Assembly (NCBI RefSeq): GCF_027107535.1
Contig: NZ_CP114283.1
Coordinates: 3,038,001-3,102,000, forward strand
DNA length: 64,000 bases
Source of the DNA: Streptomyces aurantiacus
GTDB taxonomy: Bacteria > Actinomycetota > Actinomycetes > Streptomycetales > Streptomycetaceae
Direction: 5' to 3'
A program made the translations under genes and the position numbers. The notes beneath the pieces were generated by a model that did not search any database, had not been told where the DNA came from, and saw only the letters and a list, made by a program, of their open reading frames with translations. Shown here in pieces: positions 50,155 through 58,205 of the stretch. Each line of letters opens with the position of its first letter. Position 1 is the stretch's first letter.

Positions 50155-50184
50155 TTGACCCGCGACGATGCCGCCGCTTACGTT
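50155..50184 (+). promoter_or_regulatory. Promoter of the oxidoreductase-DUF6807-cupin operon
   Basis: TTGACC (50155-50160), an 18-nt spacer and TACGTT (50179-50184) match a vegetative promoter. The 307-bp gap between uppP and this operon contains only this promoter and the LacI site; I see no gene in it. Confidence 0.6.
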
Positions 50185-50195
50185 TCCGCGAGGAG

Positions 50196-50209
50196 TGAAA
50201 GCGCTTGCT
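50196..50209. promoter_or_regulatory. LacI-family operator
   Basis: TGAAAGCGCTTGCT fits the LacI/GalR consensus TGnAAnCGnTTnCA around the palindrome AAGCGCTT. It lies 11 nt after the -10 box, over the transcription start region, where a repressor would block initiation. Confidence 0.7.
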
Positions 50210-50294
50210 CCCGTCGGGACGCCCCAGTGGTCATCGTGACGGTCGGGCGTCTGCCAGATCCGTTGTTTCGTCCGATGGAGTGCTGATCCCGTCC

Positions 50295-51542
50295 ATGCGT
50301 ACTTCCCGCGACGCCACCACCAGCCAGACGACCGAGCACGAGGACATCGCACACGAGAGCACGGAACCCCCGGACCCCGAGAGCCCCGAGCCCGAGAGGC
50401 GGCGCCCGGCCCCGCTCGAAGGCCGCCGGATCCGGGCCGCCGTCATCGGCACCGGAGCCATCGCCTCCGGCAGCCACCTGCCCGCCCTCGCGGCACTCGC
50501 CGCCGAGGGCGAGGTGGAGGTCGTCGCCGCGGTCGACATCGACGCCGAGGCGGTGAAGCGCTTCTGCGCGGACGGCGGTGTCCCGCACGGCTACACCGAC
50601 CTCGACCGGATGCTGGCCGAGCAGCGCCCGGACCTCGTCACCATCTGCACCCCGCCGACCCTGCACCGCGACCAGACCGTCGCCGCGCTGCGTGCCGGCG
50701 CCTGGGTGTGGTGCGAGAAGCCGCCGGTGCCGACGCTCGCCGACTTCGACGCCGTGGAGGCGGCGGAGGGAACCGGGGGCGGGCCGTACGCCTCCATCGT
50801 CTTCCAGCACCGCTTCGGCTCCGGCGCGCAGCACGTACGCCGCCTGCTCGCCGAGGAAGCCATGGGACGGCCCCTCGTGGCGCACTGCCAGACCACCTGG
50901 TACCGCAACGCCGCCTACTACGCGGTGCCCTGGCGGGGCAAGTGGGAGACCGAGGGCGGCGGTCCCGCCATGGGGCACGGCATCCACCAGATGGATCTGC
51001 TGCTGGACCTGCTCGGTCCGTGGAGCGAGGTACGGGCCATGGCCGGGCGCCTTGTGCACGACGTGCAGACGGAGGACGTCTCGACCGCGCTCGTACGCTT
51101 CGGGAGCGGAGCGCTCGCGACCGTGGTCAACAGCGTGCTCAGCCCGGACGAGGTCAGCCGCATACGCGTCGACTGCGAGCGCGCGACGGTCGAACTCACC
51201 CATCTCTACGGCCACAGCAACGACAACTGGCGGATCACCCCGGTGCCGGACGCGCCGGCCGAGGACGTGGCGGCCTGGCGGGACTTCGGCGCCGACGTGC
51301 CCAGTTCGCACCTGGCCCAGCTGCGTGACCTCGTCGCGAGCATGCGCGCGGGCGAGCGGCCGCGCAGCAGCGGCGCCGACGGGCGCACCAGCCTCGAACT
51401 GATCACCGCGCTCTACAAGTCGGCGTTCACGGACACGACCGTCCGGGCCGGCGAGATCCGCCCCGGCGACCCCTACTACACGGCCCTGCACGGTGGCGCG
51501 CCCGGCTGGGCACCCGCGACGCACGAGGAGGCATCGGCATGA
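50295..51542 (+). CDS. Gfo/Idh/MocA-family oxidoreductase of a sugar catabolic operon
   Basis: The protein has 415 residues. After a disordered N-terminus of about 50 residues, the Rossmann start IRAAVIGTGAIASGSHLPAL and CTPPTLHRDQTVAALRAGAW with CEKPP (EKP motif) are typical. GPAMGHGIHQMDLLLDLLGP carries the His of the active site. ATG 50295 is the first strong candidate; GTG 50280 is in frame. It overlaps the next gene by 4 nt (ATGA). With DUF6807 and cupin genes downstream, it fits a glycoside or rare-sugar pathway under LacI control. The substrate is unknown. Confidence 0.85.
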   Translation: MRTSRDATTSQTTEHEDIAHESTEPPDPESPEPERRRPAPLEGRRIRAAVIGTGAIASGSHLPALAALAAEGEVEVVAAVDIDAEAVKRFCADGGVPHGYTDLDRMLAEQRPDLVTICTPPTLHRDQTVAALRAGAWVWCEKPPVPTLADFDAVEAAEGTGGGPYASIVFQHRFGSGAQHVRRLLAEEAMGRPLVAHCQTTWYRNAAYYAVPWRGKWETEGGGPAMGHGIHQMDLLLDLLGPWSEVRAMAGRLVHDVQTEDVSTALVRFGSGALATVVNSVLSPDEVSRIRVDCERATVELTHLYGHSNDNWRITPVPDAPAEDVAAWRDFGADVPSSHLAQLRDLVASMRAGERPRSSGADGRTSLELITALYKSAFTDTTVRAGEIRPGDPYYTALHGGAPGWAPATHEEASA

Positions 51543-52483
51543 CCGCACGAGGCGGCCTGCGCATCGTCCACGCCCATGGCGACCGCATCACGGTCACCGA
51601 ACCCACCACGGGCGTGGAGCTGTTCAGCTATGTCTACGGCCCGGAGGCGGCCTGGGAGGCTCCGAAGCCGTACCTGCACCCGCTCAGGACGCTCGCGGGC
51701 AACGTTGTCACGGACTACCGGCCCAACGACCACCGCTGGCACAAGGGTCTGCAGATGACCGCCTCGCATCTGTCGGGGGCGAATCTGTGGGGCGGCAACA
51801 CATACGTTCACGGGGAGGGGTATCTCGAACTCCCCGAACGCGTCGGGTCGATGGATCACGTCGCGTTCGACCGGGTCGAGGCGGACAGCACGGGCGAGGG
51901 CGGCGCGGTCATCGCCGAGCGGCTCACCTGGCGTCCGTACGACGGCTCGCTGTGGGCGGAGGAGGAGCGCCGCGTCGAGGTGCACGACGTGGACCCGGCG
52001 TCCGGCTCGTGGGCGCTGACCTGGACGACCTCCGTCACCAACCGCCGGGACGAGCCCCTGAGGTTCGGCAGCCCGACGACGGCCGGGCGGGAGATGGCCG
52101 GCTACACGGGCCTGTTCTGGCGCGGACCCCGCGGCTTCCGGGACGGCCGGATCATCGGTCCCGACAGCGAGGGACCGGACCTGATGGGGCAGCAGGCGCC
52201 GTGGCTCGCGTACTGCGCGGAGCACGACGTCACCGACGGGTACGCGACGCTCGTCTTCGCACACGCACCCGAGAACGACCACACGGGCGACGGCGGCGAA
52301 CACCCGGCCCACTGGTTCGTCCGCAACGAGCCCTTCGCGGCCGTCGCGCCCTCCTTCGCGTTCTTCGACGAACTGGAGCTCGCGCCCGGCGCCACGCTCA
52401 CCCGCCGCTACCGCGTGGTCGTCGCCGACGGAGCCTGGGAGCGCGAGGAGATCGCCAAGTACCTGGAGGAGCACCCGTGGTGA
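51539..52483 (+). CDS. DUF6807 (PmoA-like) protein
   Basis: The protein has 314 residues. The family pattern includes YGPEAAWEAPKPYLHPLRTL, NDHRWHKGLQMTASHLSGAN (His-rich, HRWHKG) and GLFWRGPRGFRDGRII. DUF6807 proteins are encoded beside Gfo/Idh/MocA oxidoreductases in sugar-catabolic operons of soil bacteria and are probable carbohydrate-active or binding proteins; activity is not established. The two-histidine HRWH stretch could be catalytic or metal-binding. It is coupled to both neighbours by 4-nt overlaps. Confidence 0.87.
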   Translation: MTARGGLRIVHAHGDRITVTEPTTGVELFSYVYGPEAAWEAPKPYLHPLRTLAGNVVTDYRPNDHRWHKGLQMTASHLSGANLWGGNTYVHGEGYLELPERVGSMDHVAFDRVEADSTGEGGAVIAERLTWRPYDGSLWAEEERRVEVHDVDPASGSWALTWTTSVTNRRDEPLRFGSPTTAGREMAGYTGLFWRGPRGFRDGRIIGPDSEGPDLMGQQAPWLAYCAEHDVTDGYATLVFAHAPENDHTGDGGEHPAHWFVRNEPFAAVAPSFAFFDELELAPGATLTRRYRVVVADGAWEREEIAKYLEEHPW

Positions 52484-53241
52484 GCGCCGCCGAAGGGTCC
52501 ACCGGCCCGTCCGAAGCCCTCACCGGCCCGCCGGGAGGCTTCGCCGGCCTTCCCGGCGGCGTCGCCGTCTCGCATCTCTCGGTCTACGACTGGCCCGCCG
52601 ACGACGGGGTGTGCGGGGGAACTCCCCATCTGCACCTGACCTGTTCGGAGGCGTACGTCGTCACCGGCGGGCGCGGCTCCGTGCAGACCCTGACGGCCTC
52701 CGGGTACGAGGTCACGCCGCTCGCGCCGGGCACGGTCGCCTGGTTCACGCCCGGCACGATCCACCGGCTGGTCAACGACGACGACCTGCGCATCACCGTC
52801 CTCATGCAGAACAGCGGCCTTCCGGAGGCGGGAGACGCGGTCCTGACGCTGCCGCCGAAGTACCTGACCGACCCGGAGACGTACGCCGCCGCCACCGTCA
52901 TTCCGGCGGACGCGCCCGAGGAGGAGAAGGAGCGCATCGCCCGCGCCCGCCGCGACCTCGCCCTGGAGGGATACCGGCTGCTGCGGGAGGCGGACGGGCC
53001 CGAGCCCCTCGCCGCGTTCCACCGGGCCGCCGCGGCCCTCGTACGGCCCCGGCTCGCCGACTGGCGGGATCGGTGGCGGCGCGGAGCCGAGGCCGCCGCC
53101 GCGGCGACGGGCACACAGCTCGACCGGCTGGAGCGGGGCGACGTGTCCCACCTCGCCGACGCCGCGGTGCGGGCCGAGCAGCCGTCGGCGTACGGGAAGT
53201 TCGGGATGTGCGGGCGGCTCGACGTGTACCGGGGGACGTGA
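52480..53241 (+). CDS. Cupin-domain protein
   Basis: The protein has 253 residues. GTG 52480 overlaps the DUF6807 stop (GTGA). The cupin barrel includes TPHLHLTCSEAYVVTGGRGS (two His and one Glu of the metal site: HLHx...E) and PGTVAWFTPGTIHRLVND (second cupin motif with His). The C-terminal 100 residues are helical and acidic/basic. It may be an isomerase, dioxygenase or sensor of the same sugar pathway. Confidence 0.88.
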   Translation: MSAAEGSTGPSEALTGPPGGFAGLPGGVAVSHLSVYDWPADDGVCGGTPHLHLTCSEAYVVTGGRGSVQTLTASGYEVTPLAPGTVAWFTPGTIHRLVNDDDLRITVLMQNSGLPEAGDAVLTLPPKYLTDPETYAAATVIPADAPEEEKERIARARRDLALEGYRLLREADGPEPLAAFHRAAAALVRPRLADWRDRWRRGAEAAAAATGTQLDRLERGDVSHLADAAVRAEQPSAYGKFGMCGRLDVYRGT

Positions 53242-53280
53242 ACCGCTCCCTGTGTGTCCCGTCGTGGGCGCTCCGGGCGT

Positions 53281-53322
53281 CCGCCCCGGGGCCCGTGCCG
53301 CGGAGCCCCCGGGGCCGGGCGG
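53281..53322. terminator. GC-rich hairpin region between convergent genes
   Basis: CCGCCCCGGGGCC and its near complement around GGGGCCGGGCGG can form an imperfect long stem. It lies 39 nt after the cupin stop and 18 nt before the end of the converging membrane-protein gene. Confidence 0.4.
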
Positions 53323-53340
53323 CCGCTTGCGGGACCGGCC

Positions 53341-54114
53341 TCAGCGGGACCGGAAGTGGTGGCGTTTGCGCCAGGCGACGATCGCGCCCGCCAGAGCGGG
53401 GAGCGCGATGAAACCCATGGCGATCAGGAAGGCCGGGGAGGTCGGCGTGGAGGCGCGGGCCCCCGCGACGGCGTAGGCGGCGGTGTTGGGGATCGAGCCG
53501 AGCCCGGTGGCCAGCAGGAACGGGAACCAGCCCATGCGGGACACGGACGCGCAGTAGTTCGCGGCCCAGAACGGCACCCCGGGGAAGAGGCGCGCGGCCA
53601 TCATCGAACGGAAGCCGTGCCGGCTGAGCTGCCCGTCGGCCGCCGTCAGCCAGCGGCCGCGCAGCAGGGGCCGCAGCGCGTCCTGCCCGAGTATCCGGCC
53701 GAGCCCGAAGGCCAGCCCGGCGCCGAGCACCGTGCCGGAGAGCGCGGCCCCGAGCCCCAGCTGCGAGCCGAAGAGGGCGCCCGCCGCGAGGTTGAGGATC
53801 GGACGGGGCACGAACGCGACCGTGCACAACCCGTACGCGACCGCGAAGACCAGCGCCGCCGCGGCGCCGTTCAGCTGGGGCGGCCAGCCGTCGGACAGCA
53901 GTCTCTGCGGCTCGAACAGCAGCACCGTCCCGGCGGCCGACAGCAGCAGCGCGATCAGGAGCGAGAGCCGGGACCACGGAGAGAGCAGTGCTCTCGTGCA
54001 GCGGGCGGCCAGGCCTCTCGGCGCGGCGGAGAACTCGACGGGGACGAGTTCCGTTGCGGGGAGTGGGGGAGTGACCGTGGCGGTGCCCCCAGAGCGGGTG
54101 GTGGCATCGAGCAT
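53341..54114 (-). CDS. TVP38/TMEM64-family (DedA-like VTT domain) membrane protein
   Basis: The protein has 257 residues with about five to six membrane segments. The VTT-domain signature is seen in VPRPILNLAAGALFGSQLGL, GLAFGLGRILGQDALRPLLR and MMAARLFPGVPFWAANYCAS. DedA/VTT proteins move or flip lipid carriers and support envelope integrity; which lipid is unknown here. It ends in basic residues (WRKRHHFRSR). It is divergent from the AlkD-like gene. Confidence 0.9.
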   Translation of the reverse strand: MLDATTRSGGTATVTPPLPATELVPVEFSAAPRGLAARCTRALLSPWSRLSLLIALLLSAAGTVLLFEPQRLLSDGWPPQLNGAAAALVFAVAYGLCTVAFVPRPILNLAAGALFGSQLGLGAALSGTVLGAGLAFGLGRILGQDALRPLLRGRWLTAADGQLSRHGFRSMMAARLFPGVPFWAANYCASVSRMGWFPFLLATGLGSIPNTAAYAVAGARASTPTSPAFLIAMGFIALPALAGAIVAWRKRHHFRSR

Positions 54115-54163
54115 CCGGTGACACTAACTGACCCATGTGTGTGATCGCCGTATGGTTCGTCTC

Positions 54164-54898
54164 ATGGGCGTCACAGCTTCCGGAATGTCAGGTGACCGTT
54201 CGGAGCCGCCGCACAGCGCTCTCGCGGACACGGTGCTGGAGCGCCTGACCGCCGCGTACGCCGGCGGCGCCGACCCGCAGCGGGCCCGGTCGGCGCGCGC
54301 GTACATGAAGGACATCGCCCCCTTCCTCGGCCTGACCACGCCTGATCGCCGCGCGCTCTCCCGTACGGTCCTCGCGGGAACGCCCCGTCCGGACGAGACC
54401 GACTGCACGGCGGTGGCCCTGCGCTGCTGGCGGTTGCCGGAGCGCGAGTACCAGTACTTCGCCGTCGACTACCTGCGCCGCAATGTGAGGTGTCTCTCGT
54501 CCCGCTTCCTGCCCGTGGCACGTCATCTCGTCTCCACGGTCCCCTGGTGGGACACCGTCGATCTGCTCGCCTGCCATGTGGTGGGAGGCCTCGTGGCCGC
54601 CGACCCGCGCCTGCGGGCCGACATGGACAGGTGGATCGAGGACGACGACCTGTGGATCGCCCGTACGGCGCTCCTCCACCAACTCCGGTACAAGGAGGCC
54701 ACCGACACCGAACGGCTCTTCGCGTACTGCGTCCGCCGGTCCGGACACCCCGACTTCTTCGTCCGCAAGGCGATCGGCTGGTGTCTGCGGGAGTACGCCA
54801 AGACGGATCCGGCGGCCGTCCGGGAGTTCGTCGCCCGCGAGCGGGACCGGCTCTCGCCGCTCTCCGTGCGCGAGGCGCTCAAGAACATCGGCCCCTGA
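54164..54898 (+). CDS. DNA alkylation repair (AlkD/AlkC HEAT-like) protein
   Basis: The protein has about 244 residues. HEAT-like helical repeats include YMKDIAPFLGLTTPDRRALS, FAVDYLRRNVRC, TVPWWDTVDLLACHVVGGLV and FVRKAIGWCLREYAKTDPAA. The W-D pair in WWDTVDLL and the R in FVRKAIGWCLREY match catalytic/positioning residues of AlkD glycosylases (Asp and Arg). It probably excises 3-methyladenine and bulky N-alkyl lesions. ATG 54152 and ATG 54185 are other possible starts. Confidence 0.87.
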   Translation: MGVTASGMSGDRSEPPHSALADTVLERLTAAYAGGADPQRARSARAYMKDIAPFLGLTTPDRRALSRTVLAGTPRPDETDCTAVALRCWRLPEREYQYFAVDYLRRNVRCLSSRFLPVARHLVSTVPWWDTVDLLACHVVGGLVAADPRLRADMDRWIEDDDLWIARTALLHQLRYKEATDTERLFAYCVRRSGHPDFFVRKAIGWCLREYAKTDPAAVREFVARERDRLSPLSVREALKNIGP

Positions 54899-55218
54899 CG
54901 CACCAGCAGAAACACCCGGATCACGGCGGTCCGCGCCCGCGGAAAACCATTCGACGCGGCCGGACGCGTCGGCGATGATCGCCTCATGTTCCGGTACGCC
55001 TTCCCTCTCGCAGCGTCCGCAGTCGCGGATGCCCCGAAGGCTGCCGTCGTGACCACAGCGGCTGCCGCAGAAGGCGCCCGAAGCTGACCCTTCCCGGATA
55101 GTCCGGCGGACCCCGCAGGGGGAGGGTCGGCAAGTCCTTGGGGTCCCTGTCCCGGCCGCTGAGACGCCGGGGCCATCACTCAGCTCCGCTGACACTGAAG
55201 AGGCTTCGAGGTTCTGCC
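54899..55218. other. Intergenic region before tuf3
   Basis: The 320 bp hold a small possible ORF (54986-55087) and an inverted repeat GGACCCC/GGGGTCC (55108-55114 and 55140-55146) that could fold in the tuf3 leader. No clear -35/-10 pair stood out to me. Confidence 0.45.
54986..55087 (+). CDS. Possible 33-residue peptide
   Basis: ATG 54986 to TGA 55087 encodes an alanine-rich peptide starting MFRYAFPLAASAVADAPKAA. There is no Shine-Dalgarno sequence and the third-position GC is only moderate. It could be a leader ORF for tuf3 or simply a chance frame. Confidence 0.2.
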   Translation: MFRYAFPLAASAVADAPKAAVVTTAAAAEGARS

Positions 55219-56400
55219 ATGCCCAAGACGGCTTACGTGCGCACCAAACCGCATCTGAACATCGGCACCATGGGTCATGTCGACCACGGCAAGACCACCC
55301 TGACCGCCGCCATCACCAAGGTCCTCGCCGAGCGCGGCTCCGGCACCTTCGTACCGTTCGACCGGATCGACCGGGCGCCGGAGGAGGCCGCGCGCGGCAT
55401 CACCATCAACATCGCGCACGTCGAGTACGAGACCGACACCCGGCACTACGCGCACGTGGACATGCCGGGCCACGCCGACTACGTCAAGAACATGGTCACG
55501 GGCGCGGCCCAGCTCGACGGCGCGATCCTCGTCGTCTCCGCGCTCGACGGGATCATGCCGCAGACCGCCGAACACGTGCTGCTCGCCCGGCAGGTGGGCG
55601 TCGACCACATCGTCGTCGCCCTGAACAAGGCCGACGCCGTCGACGACGGCGAGGACACCGTGCTGGCGGACCTCGTGGAGCTGGAGGTCCGTGAGCTGCT
55701 GACCGCGCACGGCTACGGGGGCGACTCCGTACCGGTCGTCCGGGTCTCCGGGCTCCGGGCGCTGGAGGGCGACCCGCGGTGGACCGAGGCGATCGGTGCG
55801 CTGCTCGACGCCGTGGACACGTATGTGCCCATGCCCGAGCGGTACGTGGACGCGCCGTTCCTGATGCCGGTGGAGAACGTGCTGACCATCACCGGCCGCG
55901 GCACGGTCGTCACGGGCGCGGTCGAGCGCGGCACGATCAGGGTGGGCGACCGCGTCGAGGTGCTCGGCGCCACCGTGGACACGGTGGTCACCGGGCTGGA
56001 GACGTTCGGCAAGCCCATGGACGAGGCGCAGGCCGGCGACAACGTGGCGCTGCTCCTGCGCGGCGTCCCGCGCGATGCCGTGCGCCGCGGACACATCGTC
56101 GCGGCGCCCGGCAGTGTCGTCCCCGGCCGCCGCTTCTCCGCGCAGGTCTACGTCCTGTCGGCGCGCGAGGGCGGCCGGACGACGCCGGTGTCCACCGGCT
56201 ACCGGCCGCAGTTCTACATCCGCACCGCGGACGTGGTCGGCGACGTCGACCTCGGTGAGAGCGCGGTCGCGCGGCCCGGTGACACCGTCACGATGACGGT
56301 CGAGCTCGGTCGCGACGTGCCGCTGGAGCCGGGGCTCGGCTTCGCGATCCGTGAGGGCGGCCGCACGGTCGGCGCAGGCACGGTGACCGCCGTCGGCTGA
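55219..56400 (+). CDS. tuf3: Divergent elongation factor Tu (EF-Tu3)
   Basis: The protein has 393 residues. GTPase motifs: GHVDHGKTT (G1), [20 protein letters not shown] (effector region; canonical EF-Tu has IDKAPEERQRGIT), VDMPGHADY (G3; Cys to Met of DCPGH), LNKADAV (G4; NKCD to NKAD) and SGLRALEG (G5). Domains II and III are complete with [16 protein letters not shown] and [14 protein letters not shown]. It is therefore a full-length but divergent EF-Tu. In S. coelicolor a divergent tuf3 is reported to be transcribed under stringent control. Linked rpsL/rpsG/fus genes are absent, so this is not the main tuf1. ATG 55219 has only GAGG upstream. Confidence 0.93.
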   Translation: MPKTAYVRTKPHLNIGTMGHVDHGKTTLTAAITKVLAERGSGTFVPFDRIDRAPEEAARGITINIAHVEYETDTRHYAHVDMPGHADYVKNMVTGAAQLDGAILVVSALDGIMPQTAEHVLLARQVGVDHIVVALNKADAVDDGEDTVLADLVELEVRELLTAHGYGGDSVPVVRVSGLRALEGDPRWTEAIGALLDAVDTYVPMPERYVDAPFLMPVENVLTITGRGTVVTGAVERGTIRVGDRVEVLGATVDTVVTGLETFGKPMDEAQAGDNVALLLRGVPRDAVRRGHIVAAPGSVVPGRRFSAQVYVLSAREGGRTTPVSTGYRPQFYIRTADVVGDVDLGESAVARPGDTVTMTVELGRDVPLEPGLGFAIREGGRTVGAGTVTAVG

Positions 56401-56418
56401 ACCGGCGCTGCCGGACCG

Positions 56419-56454
56419 GTGCCCGTCTCCTGTATCCGTACGGGAGGCGGGCAC
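56419..56454 (+). terminator. Hairpin terminator of tuf3
   Basis: GTGCCCGTCTCC and GGAGGCGGGCAC form a 12-bp stem with one G-T pair around a 12-nt loop, 18 nt after the tuf3 stop. Confidence 0.75.
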
Positions 56455-56563
56455 TCGCGCGTCGCCGTCCGCCGTCCGCCGGGTCCGGGAGCACGGGCGC
56501 CGGACACCGCCCGCCCGGAAAACACGGGTGCGCGTGCCGACGGCTCCGGCCGAGGATGGGGGC

Positions 56564-57121
56564 ATGACGAGCCAGCGACCACACCGAAGAGCCGGGATTT
56601 TCGCCGCAGCCGGGGAGGACCGCCGATTCAGCACGTCCGCCACCGCCGACGAGCGCAGCATGCTCGTCGACATCCTGGGCGCCCAGCGGGCGACGCTGGA
56701 GATGAAGTGCGCGGGTCTGGCGGGTGAGTTGGCCCTTCGGTCCGTGGAGCCCTCCACGCTCTCGCTGCTCGGGCTGGTACGGCATCTCGCCGACGTGGAG
56801 CGCCGCTGGTTCAGGCGGGTGCTGGCCGGGCAGGACGCGCCCGCGCTCTTCACCTCGGCGGCGCACCCGGACGGCGACTTCGACGGCGCGGTCGCGGACC
56901 CCGCGGTGATCGCCGAGGCCTGGGCGGCCTGGCGGGCAGAGGTGGCGTTCTCCGAGGCCTTTGTGGCCGAAGCGCCCGATCTGGCCGTCGCGGGCGAGGA
57001 CTCCTGGCGAGGGCCGGTGTCGCTGCGCTGGGTCCTCATCCACATGATCGAGGAGTACGCCCGGCACAACGGCCACGCCGACCTGCTCCGCGAGCGCGTC
57101 GACGGGGCCGTCGGCGTGTGA
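56564..57121 (+). CDS. DinB-family (DUF664) protein, paralogue
   Basis: The protein has 185 residues. Starting from ATG 56564 it has an N-terminal arm (MTSQRPHRRAGIFAAAGEDR) and then the DinB bundle with LLGLVRHLADVERRWFRRVL and VLIHMIEEYARHNGHADLL. These match the protein at 39593-40105 almost exactly. The N-terminal 30 residues differ between the two. It is probably a metal-dependent thiol-transferase-like protein, not a polymerase. Confidence 0.87.
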   Translation: MTSQRPHRRAGIFAAAGEDRRFSTSATADERSMLVDILGAQRATLEMKCAGLAGELALRSVEPSTLSLLGLVRHLADVERRWFRRVLAGQDAPALFTSAAHPDGDFDGAVADPAVIAEAWAAWRAEVAFSEAFVAEAPDLAVAGEDSWRGPVSLRWVLIHMIEEYARHNGHADLLRERVDGAVGV

Positions 57122-57233
57122 GGTGCGGGCACGGGACCGCGTGCGGCTCGGCGGACACGGGGCGGGAGGGCCACGAGAGCCGGGATCGGAGGAGAACCGG
57201 GTCCGGTCATGCCCGTACGGGCACAATGGCCCC

Positions 57234-58079
57234 GTGGACGAGCCGATACCCGTGACCAGGACCGTGGATCACGGGACCGCCAAGCTGATGCCGGACGTCG
57301 ACCGGAAGCGGGCCTGGCTCCTGACGGTCGACGGGGCGCCCCAGTCGTACGTCGATCTGGACGAGCCGACGCACCTGGAGTTCGAGTACGCCCGACGGCT
57401 CGGGCACGTCCTCGACGCGGTCGGGGAGCCGGGGCGGGCGCTGGACGTCCTGCACCTCGGCGGTGGCGCGCTCACGCTGCCCCGGTACGTCGCCGCGACG
57501 CGGCCCGGGTCGCGGCAGGACGTGGTCGAGGCCGACGGCGGCCTCCTGGACCTCGTCGTCGAGCATCTGCCCCTTCCCGAGGACGCCGGAATCGCGCTGC
57601 ACGGCGCGGACGCCCGGGCCTGGCTCGAAAGCGCCCCCGCGGCCTCCGCCGACGTCCTGGTCGCCGACGTCTTCGGCGGCTCCCGGGTACCGGCGCATCT
57701 GACCTCGCAGGCGTACGCGCGGGAGACCGCGCGCGTCCTGCGGAGCGACGGCGTGTACCTGGCCAACCTCGCCGATGCTACGCCCTTCGCCTTCCTGCGC
57801 TCCCAGCTCGCCACGTTCTCCACGGTGTTCGAAGAGCTCGCGCTGATCGCCGAGCCCGGCGTGCTGCGCGGCCGCCGCTTCGGGAACGCCGTACTCGTCG
57901 CCTCGCACCGGCCGCTCGACACCGCCACCCTCATGCGCCGCACGGCCGCCGACGCCTTCCCGGCCCGGGTCGAGCACGGGGACACGCTGCGGGTCTTCAT
58001 GGGGGACGCGCGGCCCGTACGCGACGAGGACGCGGTGCCGTCGCCGGAGCCGCCGGACGGGGCGTTCGGCATCGGCTGA
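57234..58079 (+). CDS. Spermidine-synthase-like methyltransferase-fold protein
   Basis: The protein has 281 residues. The Rossmann motif VLHLGGGALTLPRYVAATRP corresponds to the G-G-G site of aminopropyl/methyltransferases, and DVLVADVFGGSRVPAHLTSQ carries the acidic D of the polyamine-synthase fold (ADVF, where true spermidine synthases have DxxD). There is no adjacent S-adenosylmethionine decarboxylase gene. The C-terminal part is long and may hold a second subdomain. The spermidine synthase assignment is only family-level. Confidence 0.85.
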   Translation: MDEPIPVTRTVDHGTAKLMPDVDRKRAWLLTVDGAPQSYVDLDEPTHLEFEYARRLGHVLDAVGEPGRALDVLHLGGGALTLPRYVAATRPGSRQDVVEADGGLLDLVVEHLPLPEDAGIALHGADARAWLESAPAASADVLVADVFGGSRVPAHLTSQAYARETARVLRSDGVYLANLADATPFAFLRSQLATFSTVFEELALIAEPGVLRGRRFGNAVLVASHRPLDTATLMRRTAADAFPARVEHGDTLRVFMGDARPVRDEDAVPSPEPPDGAFGIG

Positions 58080-58205
58080 GGGCTTTGGACCCAGGGATGC
58101 CGTGGTGGCCGCCCTCGTCCAGGACGGCGAACGCCGCCGCGATCGACGTACCTCGACTGCTCGGGTTCGTCGCGATCACGGCGGCGGTGCGATGCGCCGG
58201 GGACG

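Noticed and set aside
55180..57210. Long minus-strand frame opposite tuf3 and the DinB paralogue
   Set aside because: It spans two clearly real plus-strand genes and the intergenic hairpin; typical high-GC shadow frame.
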